64,000 nt of DNA from contig NC_087117.1 in the NCBI RefSeq assembly GCF_963855985.1, positions 3,297,001 through 3,361,000 on the forward strand. Reading direction: 5' to 3'. This stretch comes from Ostrinia nubilalis (taxonomy: Eukaryota; Arthropoda; Insecta; Lepidoptera; Crambidae). Shown one piece after another: positions 10,401 to 22,400 of the stretch (the stretch's first letter is position 1; each line of letters starts with the position of its first letter). The position numbers were made by a program, and so were the translations under genes. Below the pieces are notes generated by a model. That model made no database searches. It was not told where the DNA came from and was given only the letters and a program-made list of their open reading frames with translations.

Positions 10401-13400
10401 GCTTAAAATAGTCGGTGTTAAGCGCTAGAGAGTATTTTTGGGGCGTCAAACGTCAGCGAGACTTCAAAAGTGCTTCAGATTCGTCTGACGTCATAATATA
10501 TCAATGTCTTTATGGTAAGTGGAGACTGGCACTATAGGTGTAGCGCTCAACTCAACTTAGTGAACACGCGTCCGAGGTCAGGCGATGGCTGGGCGAGCAC
10601 ATGAACAAGGCGCAGCAAGTCGGCGCTTCATAGTGGAGCCGTTCGTGCGGCACGAGCCGGTGAGTGCTGTCGCAGTCACTAAAGCCTGGTCCGTGAGCAC
10701 GTAGAATCCCGTCCAATGACCCCAAGCTACCCATCTTTATCGCTCGCGCGTAATTATATTGCTGCCGCGACTGTGCGACGCGCGCCCGCAGTGAGTGTGC
10801 GAGCGCGACCGCAACATAATTACGTGCGAGCGATAAGGATGGGCAGCTTGGGGTCATCGGACGCAGCAAGTCGGCGCTTCATAGTGGAGCCGTTCGTGCG
10901 GCACGAGCCGGTGAGTGCTGTCGCAGTCGCTACACTGGCGGTAGAGAGAGACAGTCAGTGCTAGAGTGTTTTTGGGACGTCAAACGTCAGCGAGACTTCA
11001 AATATGCTTCAGATTTGTCCGAGGTATAACCCCGGATTTTAGAGCTCAGAAACCGGATATACCAGGTTTTTATAAAACTTAGGCGAATCGCCTGGCATGG
11101 CCTAAGAGTCGAATTTTTTACCGGAAAACAAATAAAACCCACCCGGACGCTCTTCGGACGCCCTCTAAACTAGGAAAAACCCGGACGGAAGGCTACCCTA
11201 CTTACGCGTATGGCATTGTTTATGTAGTATTTTTTGATAACCGTCATTCAAACCTACTTCTCTTCTTGCAGAACGAAGAGATGTACCTCTGCATCCAGTC
11301 AGGAAGGCGCTCCGATACCATCCTGTTCCACCACCAGGGTGGAGTCGACGTTGGTGACGTAGACGCCCTGGCTATCAGGCTTGAGGTGAGTCGATACAAA
11401 ATGCTTTGTATTATTTTTCTTTTTCTTTAAGAGTTTAGTTAGAAGTATTTAAGTATGTTTATATCCGTTGTCTACTACCCATAGTACAAGCTTTGCTTAG
11501 TTTGGGACTAGAAGCGTAGTGTAAAATGTCCAAGGATATTTATTTTTCATTTTCTTTTTCTTATTCTTTTTCTTTTTTTTTCTTTTTCTTTTTCTTTTTC
11601 TTTTTCTTTTACGTTTCTTTTTCTTATGTTTCTACTTATATTCTTCCGCTATGGACATAATGTATGTAACAATAATTCAAGCTTTACTTAGTTTCAGTTG
11701 CGCTCTTTTCACAAATAGGGAGTCGAAAAAAAAGACATTTTCCATTTGTTAAATAAAAATAAATACATTTTACTAGTCACTCTTGAGAACTACGCATGCT
11801 GAAAAATTCAATTTTTTCCAAGTAAATATTTAAAAAAAGTTATTTTGATGATATTTTTTCCTTGGGAACCATTATTATTTAACTTTCAGAATATTAGTGG
11901 GCATTGAAATAATAGTAATTTAACAATTTTAGATCCCCGTTGACACTTTTCCATCTGGAGAGGACATCGAACGCACTCTGCTGAAGAACGTCAAAGCCGC
12001 CAACATCAAGAGGTAAGCATAAGTCCCTAATAAATAGAAAATAAATATATTAATAAGATTTAAGGACAATATGTCATACTGAATGTGGGCTGCGTTCACT
12101 TTGACCTAACCTTAGACCACATCCAGTGTGGCGAGAAAAAAACGTAAGATGTAGGTTTTAAGGATTAAACCTACATCTTACGTTTTTTTCTTGCTCCTTA
12201 AACTATTCGAGAGAGGACGATATTTTGTTAAAGACTAGGAAAAATATAGGCCAGTTTTTAGGATATATTCCACTTTGTTCACCTGGGTGAAGAAAGTGGA
12301 ATGTCCTCATTTCACCTCGGGACCATTTCACCCAGCTTCATTTTCCAGGTGAAATGATTCCACTAAAGTGATCGCCTTTGTTCACCTAGAAATAAATTCA
12401 CCAAGGTAAGATACGAAGACCTGGGTGAATTTTTAAATTTTATTTTTAATTAATTCCTAGGTGAACAAACGCGACCGCTTAGGTCGAATCAATTCACCTG
12501 GCTGAAATGGAAGCCAGGTGAAATGAGGACACTAAATTCCACTTTCTTTCCAGGTGATATCACCCTGGTGAACAAAGTGGAATAGTGCAGTTTTATCTCT
12601 TAATTGACGCTATATCGATTAATCTCTCTTTTCCAGGATATTAACAACTTTCATCGTGTCCCTCTACCGTGTGTACGTGGACCTACACTTTACGTACATG
12701 GAAATCAACCCCATCGTCGTGACCAACGAACGTATCTATTTGTTGGGTGAGTTATTCATTTGGCTTACTAATTTCTCATATAAAGTAATGTATTATTGCC
12801 TTCACACTATAATCAATAAATAATAATAATTAAATAATAAATATCCTTGGACATTTTTACACTGCGTTTCTAGTCCCAAACTAAGCAAAGCTTGTACTAT
12901 GGGTACTAGACAACGGATATAAACATACTTAAATAATTAGACATAGGAAATGGGAGATAAATTTTAATTTTCGTCGTGAATAAAAACAATTACAGTGTCT
13001 ACAAGATCGCGTTGTAGAATGACTCGAATAACTGTTCACAGACATGTGTCAAAATGTTTGTGGAGAAAGATCAAAAACTATGTGAACCAAAAATATAATT
13101 TGGTGCCAAACATTTTTTTTCTTTATTTCTTTCAAAAATATTTGCGAAACGTGTGTTTCCGAGGTCGACATCATCAAATATTTCAAAACATTTGTGCATA
13201 TCTTGACACGTTTCTTAGATCTGAATAAGAATGGTACATTTACAAATGTGTATGATTAAAAAAAGAGACTAATTTAGTACTTGTGTGCCAAGGTTTTTAG
13301 CAATGCATTTATCGGAATGTAACTTTTAGCCTAGGCGTACTTTTAGCTTAGACTTTTACCCCCTTACTAATAAAACTTACACGCTCGTTGAACAGTGTTT

Positions 13401-16400
13401 TAAAGTGACGTTTAGTATGGAAATGTCATTTTAAAACAGTGTTCAACAACTTTGTAACTTTTTATTAGTAAGGGGATTAGTTGGCGAATAGTTGGGTTGT
13501 GCTGTTAATCAATATGGACACGTATGATAGTGCGGACATTACATTAATTTGGTTTCGGCTGATTCTTCATACAAATTAGAATCGGGCCAAACTATCCGCC
13601 AACTAAAAGTCGGTGGTCTGCGCCTAGGCTTAACCAATTTAGAAAGAAAGAAAGAAACATTTATTGCCATGGACATCACAAAAGACAAAAGAGGTAAAAT
13701 GAAAAAAAAAAGCAAATAAGACAGAGGTGACATAAAACATACAATGAATGAGCAAGTAAACTAAGCAGTGCCACCCTGTCGCACAGCGATGCCCATCGCA
13801 ATGGGACCCCACTCAGCATATGCCGTGGCCCCCGGTGAAGGAAGCCACGACGCTTACGCATGACGCATTTAAAAAAGGAGGTTCTCAGGTTTTCCAATTA
13901 TTCTCCAGACTTGGCCGCCAAGCTGGACCAGACGGCGGATTTCATCTGCGCCAAGAGCTGGGGCGAGGTGGTGTTCCCGCCGCCCTTCGGCCGCGACGCC
14001 TACCCAGAGGAGGCGCACATCGCCGACTTGGATGCTAAAAGTGGCGCCAGCTTGAAGGTAGCTATACTACACTAGAGTCCACTTTCATGATCATGTCCAA
14101 ACACATGAGTCCACTAAACATACTAAAGTCCACTCAATACATAGAGAGTCCACTAAACACACTAGAGTCCACTTAATACACTAAGAGTCCACTCAACACA
14201 CCTAGAGTCCACTCAACACACCTAGAGTCCACTCAACACACTAGAGTCCCCTCACTACACTAGAAGCCCTTCGGCCGCGACGCCTACCCTGAGGAGGCGC
14301 ACATCGCCGACTTGGACGACAAGAGCGGCGCCAGCTTGAAAAGGTAGCTAGAGTCCACTCAATACATAGAGAGTCCACTCAACACACTAGAGTCCACTCA
14401 TTACACTAGAGTCCCCTCACTACACTAGAGGCCCTTCGGCCGCGACGCCTACCCCGAGGAGGCTCATATCGCCGACCTGGATGCTAAAAGCGGCGCCAGC
14501 TTGAAGGTAGCTATACTACACTAGAGTCCACTAAATACATGAGTCCACTAAACACACTAGAGTCCACTCAGTATACTAGAGTCCACTCAACACACTAGAG
14601 TCCCCTCACTGGTCGCCAAGAGCGGCGCTAGCTTGAAGGTAGTTACAATTTAGACTACGCTACAGTACAGCAGACTATACTAGAGTCCATTCAATACATA
14701 GAGAGTCCCTCAACCACTAGAGTCCACTTAATACATAGAGTCCACTCAACACACTAGAGTCCCCTCACTACACTAGAGTCCACTCAACACACTAAGAGTC
14801 CACTCAATACACTAAGAGTCCACTCAACACACTAGAGTCCACTCAACACACTAGAGTCCACTCAACACACTAGAGTCCTCAGACCACACTAGAGTCCTCA
14901 GACCACACTAGAGACTACGCTAGAGTCCTACTAGACTACACACTACTTCAGACTTGGCCACAAAGCTGGACCAGATGGCGGACTTCATCTGCGCCAAAAG
15001 CGGTGCTAACTGAAGGTAGTTAAACTTTTGCCAGGAATGGGCATGAACTACCCTATAGTATTAATGGGGCCACCATACAAGGCCCAAGCGAACTTTAGAA
15101 CCGGAGACGAATGTTAATAACAATAACTCTCTCAGAGGGCTCCGGCGGATAACGTCGGGTTTTTAGTGGGTAGAGGCCCCCTCCTTCTAACTGAAAGAGT
15201 CCCACATAACCCACTGCCGTCAATTCTGTCATGTTTTTTATTTACATTTTCTACATTGTGTCATTGGATTTTTAATAAAGATTATTTTTCCTGCTTCTAG
15301 CGGAGATAGTCCCACATAACCAACTGGCCGTCCATTGTCATGTTTTTTTATTTAAATTTTCTACATCATGTCATTTCTTTTCCCTTTTTTTAATAAGACT
15401 ATTTTCCTTTCCCCAGCTAACCATCCTAAACAAGTCCGGCCGTATCTGGACTATGGTAGCCGGGGGCGGAGCCTCTGTGGTCTACACCGATACCATCTGC
15501 GAGCTCGGAGGCGCCGCCGAACTGGCCAACTATGGAGAATACTCCGGAGCACCTACTGAAGGCCAGACAGCTGACTACGCGAAGACCATCTTCAGTCTGA
15601 TGTGCAGAGAGAAACATCCTAACGGCAAGGTGAGTTGTGGAAATTTTGGTTGAAGCGTTGGGTGATAGCGTTAAAACAATACGTTACGCGATAATAGTGT
15701 CTAAGTGAGACTTGTAAGTGACAAACGACAAGGTGACTTGCGTTGGGTGATTGATATTAGGGTCTGTAGTCCACCGATACCATCTGTGAACTCGAAGGCA
15801 CGGCTAAACTGGCCAACTATGGAGAATACTCCGGAGCACCCACTGAGGGACAAATAGCTGATTACGCGAAGACCATCTTCAGTCTGATGTGCAGAGAGAA
15901 ACATCCTAACGGCAAGGTGAGTGCGTTGGATGATAGCGTTAAAATAAAACGTTACACGAAATACCTGCAGTCTTGGGGTTGATTGACGTTAGGTGATTGC
16001 TGATTTAAGTCGTTATGCGATAATACACCCTGCAGTCCGGTATTATTGGGAACTAGAGATCTACCTTAATTTGCTATGAATGCAAGATATACATTGCTGT
16101 CTGCGTATTTGGGTATATTCCCATTTTACCTTAGTTCTATGATAAAAATATTTCAAATATTTTTAAGCAAGTTTGCTTCCATTGCGGCTTGTAAGCCACT
16201 TGTGGGACACAATGTGAAAGATGAGATACCTATAGTAAAATTGTCGTTGAGGAATCGATTACCTACATGACCTACATCATAAAGCAGGAAGGCGCTGGAT
16301 GCAGGCCGCTACTAACCGGGCCAATATAGAAATCATTGGGGAAGGCCTATGTTCAGCAGTGGACGTCCTATTGCTGAAATGATGATGATGATGAATCAAT

Positions 16401-19400
16401 TACCTTTCCTTAGATAAAAAATGCACGTTTTCCAATAACTAAATGCCGTCAAACATGAAATAACTATTAATTTACATCCAGGTCCTGATCATCGGAGGAG
16501 GTATAGCCAACTTTACAAACGTGGCCGACACTTTCCGCGGCATTATCACCGCCATCGAGACCTACAAGGACGCGTTGGTGCAGTACAACGTCACCATCTT
16601 CGTGAGGAGGGGCGGGCCCAACTACCAGGAGGGACTGAGGTGAGACAGACAATGCTTTCTTTATTATAATAATCTAAGGTACCTACCGCTGGGAAGACGG
16701 AAGTCGCGAAGCACCTACGCGAGCTCCACATCGAGATTCTTATTGTTAAAGGCTAAGGGGTCGTTCCCACGGCAATCCAGTAATGCAGGATCCCGCAAAA
16801 CCGGACTGTCGGATGTGTGATTGAAAATCGAATCAGAAATTTGAACGGATCGGTTTTTTGTGGTACCACTGCAAACGGGACGTACGTATGAACTTAAACA
16901 CTGCTATACGGGATACCAATACTTACGCCCGTATTCACAATGAGGTCTCACAGTGCGAGTGGACGTACAGGATGACACACGAACCAATCACAAAGCTCTT
17001 CAACGCTGTGCGTGCCATTTGCTGCGTCACTTAAGCAAGCATCGTTTGTGAATATGGGCGTTAGAATTATTGGCTATTGGTGTCAACCAACTGATTGACG
17101 GTGACAATAGCCCAACGGTGTTGGTGTCATACTATCGATTAGCGATGCTCATGATGATGATGAGAGATGATCATCGGAGGAGGCATCGCCAACTTTACCA
17201 ACGTGGCCGACACTTTTCCAACTACCAGGCCCAACTACCAGGAGGGACTTAGGTAAGAATCTGAAGAGTATAGAGGGTAGAGATTTAGAAATAAAGTGCG
17301 GGACTGTTCCCACCTCTCGTTCTCATCGCTGCAACTTCTGTGTGGCCAGGATCTACAGCTTGACCGCCAATAAAAACCCAACAAATTAAAAAAAATAGAC
17401 GGCACGGGAGGGTGTTTTTGGGACGTCCAACGTCAGCGAGACTTCAAATATGCTTCAGATTTGTATGCTCTATGATAGTCAATATGTCAATGTCAGGCCC
17501 ATGCAGCTCCCATACCTCAGGTACTGCCTCAGTTAAGAGCTAGACCCTTAATTACTTATAGTCCAACAAATAGAACGTATTTGTCCTATTTGTTTGTTCA
17601 AATAAACCCGAAGACATTTTAACTTCAGATCATTTTAACTATTGCTCATTTCGACGTTCATACTTTCTGCCACACTAACAGCCGGTCCGTATGGACATTT
17701 TGACACCTGCACATTCCAACCGTTGAGCGTTTTTTCGCATTGACTACCCGCTCCCAGAATGGCTGACCACAATAGTCGAGCAGCGGCGGCATTCAAACCC
17801 GCATGCCCCGGATCACTAACTATTAAACTAATTTTAATGAAAAAAGTTAATAACGTTGTATTTTCTTTCCCACAGACAAATGCGTGAAGTAGGCCACCGC
17901 CTGCGCATCCCTCTATACGTGTTCGGGCCAGAAGCCAACATGACCGCCATTGTGGGTTTGGCGCTTGGCCACACCCCCATTCCTAAAGAGCACCAGCTAG
18001 ACTACGCCCCTAAACAGCTGCCCAAGCCGCAGACACCCGTAAGTCAATGATATAAGGTCGCTTTTAGAGTGAACATAACGTTAAGCGTGGCTTGCGCTAG
18101 GCCACGCCCCCAAACAGCTACCCAAGCCGCAGAAACCCGTAAGTCAATGATATAAGGTCGCTTTTAGCTTAAACTTGGGGTTTACATTCGGCCACACCCC
18201 CATTCCCAAGGAGCACCAGCTTGATTACGCTCCTAAACAGCTGCCCAAGCCGCAGACACCCGTAAGTCAATGAGATAAGGTCGCTTTTAGCTTGAACGTG
18301 GGGTTTACTTTTGGTCACACCCTCATTTGTAAAGAACACCAGCATGACTACCCTCCTAAACAGCTGCCCAAGCCACAGACACCCGTAAGTCAATGACATA
18401 AGGTCGCTTTTAGAGTGAACATAACGTTAAGTGTGGCTTGCGCTAGGCCACGCCCCCAAACAGCTACCCAAGCAGCAGACACCCGTAAGTCAATGATATA
18501 AGGTCGCTTTTGGAGTGAACATAACGTTAAGTGTGGCTTGCGCTAGGCCACGCCCCCAAACAGCTACCCAAGCAGCAGACACCCGTAAGTCAATGATATA
18601 AGGTCGCTTTTGGAGTGAACATAACGTTAAGTGTGGCTTGCGCTAGGCTACGCCCCCAAACAGCTACCCAAGCCGCAAACACCCGTAAGTCAATGAGATA
18701 AGGTCGCTTTTAGCTTAAACTTGGGATTTACATTTGGCCACACCCCCATTCCTAAGGAACACCAGCTCGACTACGCTCCGAAACAGCTGCCCAAGCCGCA
18801 AACACCCGTAAGTCAATGATATAAGGTCGCTTTTGGCTTGATCGTTCGGTTTACATTCGGCCACACCCTCATTCGTAGAGCACCAGCTCGACTATGCTCC
18901 TAAACAGCTGCCCAAGCCGCAGACACCCGTAAGTCAATGGAATAAGGTCGCTTTTAGGTTGAATATGAGTCCCAACAACCACCAGTTCAAAGCAGCTGCC
19001 CAAAACACCCGTAAGTCCTCACAATAAGGTTGTTTTTAGCGTGAATATGATCCCCAACGAGCACCAACTTGACTACGCTCCTAAACAGCTGCCCAAGCCG
19101 CAGACACCCGTAAGTCAATGATATAAGGTCGCTTTTAGCTTGATCGTTCGGTTTACATTCGGCCACACCCTCATTCGTAGAGCACCAGCTCGACTACGCT
19201 CCGAAACAGCTGCCCAAGCCACAGACAATAACTTAAGGTCGCTTTTAGTTTGAACGTTGGGTTTACATTTGGCCACACCCCCATTCCCAAGGAACACCAG
19301 CTGGACTACGCCCCTAAACAGCTGCCCAAGCCGTACGTACGTAGACACCCGTAAGTCAATGACATAAGGTCGCTTTTAGCGTGAACATGACGCCATCTTG

Positions 19401-22400
19401 TTACTGCCGCTTGGCCACGCCCCCAAGCTGCAAACACCCGTAAGTCAATGATATAAGGTCGCTTTTGGTGTGATGCTAAGGACGCTTCACGCAGTCTCAA
19501 ATACACGTCCTACAGCTGCTACAGCAAAGATGATCCCTGATTGATGATGAGAATCCAAAAGAAGACCAAAATAGTTGGATGCTGTCTGAATCGCAAACTC
19601 TGTCAGTGATCACCAGTTTAATCACCATCCTTCCATTCTTCGAAGAGACCACTTAATGATGATAAGTCATTATGAGTGTCATCACTATCATGATCATCAT
19701 CTCCACCATCAAGAAATACGTAATTTTTGATGATAAAACTGCCTGCACTAAAAAAAAACCATTATTCGAGATTTTATCTCATGATGAAAACAAATGTAGA
19801 CCAGAAATGCAACATTTTATACTACAAACTAATTATTACACCATCTTCCACAGCCAAAACCCAAGATTGACATCCCGGAACTAACGCACAAGCTCCTCGA
19901 CCTGGTCTGTTCGACCGCCCCCACCAGAACCGACCTGGGAGTCGGAATCCCCACCGCCAAACCACTGTTCAGCGACCGGACCAAAGCCATCATCTGGGGC
20001 ATGCAGAACCGCGCGATACAGGTTAGTCTTATTTCTTTACATAAGCCAAGTTTACGCCGAGAAAACCTGACGGATTAGCAAGCTGAAATGGCAGCATATG
20101 CCAATATGGCACGCAAAACTGACGACCGATGGCGCAGCAAGATTTTGAAGAGGAGGTCGCGTGCCAATTAGGTGGACCGACGACCTCATAAAGGAAGCAG
20201 GAAAGTGCTGGACCCAGGCCGCTGCCAACCGGTCAATCTGGAAATCATTGAGGGAGGCCTATGTTCAGCAGTGGACATCATGTGGCTAAAATGATGATGA
20301 TGAATCCTAGATTGGGCTATGCCCAGTGCATAGTCCTTGTGATCTCGACCTGGTGTGTTCGACCGCCCCCACCAGAACCGACCTGGGAGTCGGAATCCCC
20401 ACCGCCAAACCACTGTTCAGCGACCGGACCAAAGCCATCATCTGGGGCATGCAGAACCGCGCGATACAGGTTAGTCTTATTCCTTTGTGGCGACATATAC
20501 GGATTTAACCAACAGATGACGCTGACACTTAGGCTGGGTTGCACCTCCCAACTTTGACCGTAACTTTGACGATAACCAGTGCTTTTTGTATGGATTTTGA
20601 CAGCTTATTGACGTTTGTCAAAGTTAAAGTTAGATGGTGCAACCCAGCCTAAGTTTCTATGGCTGACACCGCCGCGCCTACATTCCTGAATTGCGGTGTC
20701 GGAGTTTTCTACCCTGCTATGTATACAGGGTGTTAGGTAAATGGGTATATGAGCCGACACTAGCCCGTGTTAACATGGACATAAAAATGGTATGGTGAAT
20801 TCAGAAATTTGATATCATCATTTTAAGTTTTTTAATTTTCATACAAAATAAATTTTATAAACTCCGATTTGTGTGAAAATTAAAATAATTAAAATGAAGA
20901 TATCAATTTTATCGACAAAAATGCCCCCATACGTGGGCCCACCCCCTCCTCTTGGAATAGGAGGAGGGGGCTTAATTTTTTAATTTAATTTTTATGTGAC
21001 TACATAAAAATTGTTTGTATTTCTTATGTGATTTCGGGGTGGTTCTCATTGATCAAGTGGTAACCGTGCGGTTATGGTTATAAACCGAAGCTACAGTACT
21101 TGAAATAGTAATTCAAAAATTTGTAAACCCACTTATAGTTATTGCGATACAGGTCTGCGAGCCTAGTGCAATAACTACTGCTGCCTTGTATTGTACCTAG
21201 CTTTTCATGAAAATAAATATTTTTTATTATTATTATAAACAGCCCGGCAATCACACGACTATCACTTTGTCTGAACCAGGTTTAATGTGCTAGCGCATGT
21301 TTTGCCCTACACAATCAAGAAAAACATGTCAACGTTTATAGTAGGCAATTTTGTTGAGTTGATATGTTTTTGTTAATTGTCGATTTGATTTTGATTTTGT
21401 TGGGCAAAACACGCGCTGAAGACCCGCTTTTATCAAACTTTACATATTTGTTTTTTTATCCAGGGCATGCTGGACTTCGACTACATTTGCCGGCGAGCGG
21501 AGCCTTCCGTAGTGGCCATAGTGTACCCGTTCACAGCTGACCACAAACAAAAGTACTACTTCGGGAACAAGGAGGTGTTTATACCGGGTGAGTGTTGTCT
21601 ATGGATTTTTTATTTGACTTGTCTTTTGATTTAGCTTTATAATGTTAGAGGTGGTCAAGAAACCTTTTTCTATAAAAGTCATACAATATTTATTTATTTA
21701 CAATTAGGCTTTTAAAAACGCTTCTAGTTTTCCTACTTAAATCCTACCCCTGCTTCGGGACAAAAATGCACCAGCTGACATGTTGTCCCGAAATGGTGAT
21801 AGGGCAAGCTATATTTGGGATATACCTCTAAAAGTGTATACGTTATACTTAGTTCAGGCGATAGCATATACATTTAAACACTGCAGACATCAGCATCATG
21901 CAGTAGAAATAGGTTTGCTGTAGACTAAAGCCTGGTCCGTGAGCACGTAGAATCCCGTCCAATGACCCCAAGCTGCCCATCCTTATCGCTCGCACGTAAT
22001 TATGTTGCTGTCGCGCTCGCACACTCACTGCGGGCGCGCGTCGCACAGTCGCGACAGCAATATAATTACGCGCGAGCGATAAGGATGGGTAGCTTGTGGT
22101 CATTGGACGGGATTCTACGTGCTCACGGACCAGGCTTTATAAAAATGTACTATTAACGACGGGTTAATGATTATAAATTGAATTAATTTTGTTTTTAACA
22201 GTGTTTTCTGACATGGACGTGGCCATGAGGAAGCATCAAGAAGCATCAGTACTAGTCAACTTCGCTTCGCTTCGGTCTGCCTACGACAGCACTATGCAGG
22301 TATGTTATGGTCATCATCAGGTCATATGGTCTCCCAGGGATGTTATGGATATCCGTAACCGTAACCGAAACTTTCGGATATCCGAAATAAAAAAATATTC

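Larger units (their letters stand above)
14066..14945 (+). repeat. minisatellite, ACTAGAGTCCACTCAACAC unit
   Basis: About 20-21-bp units in intron 7, interrupted by pieces of exon 7 at 14266, 14431 and 14614. Confidence 0.93.

Noticed and set aside
12134..12191. perfect hairpin as a microRNA precursor
   Set aside because: The stem is too short and too perfect, with A/T homopolymer ends, and lies among foldback elements; no sign of a mature miRNA.
18060..19450. exon 10 array units as true alternative exons
   Set aside because: The only acceptor-like CTTTTAG in each unit would join exon 10 in the wrong phase and reach a stop in the unit I checked (ending at 18261). Kept as a structural finding only.
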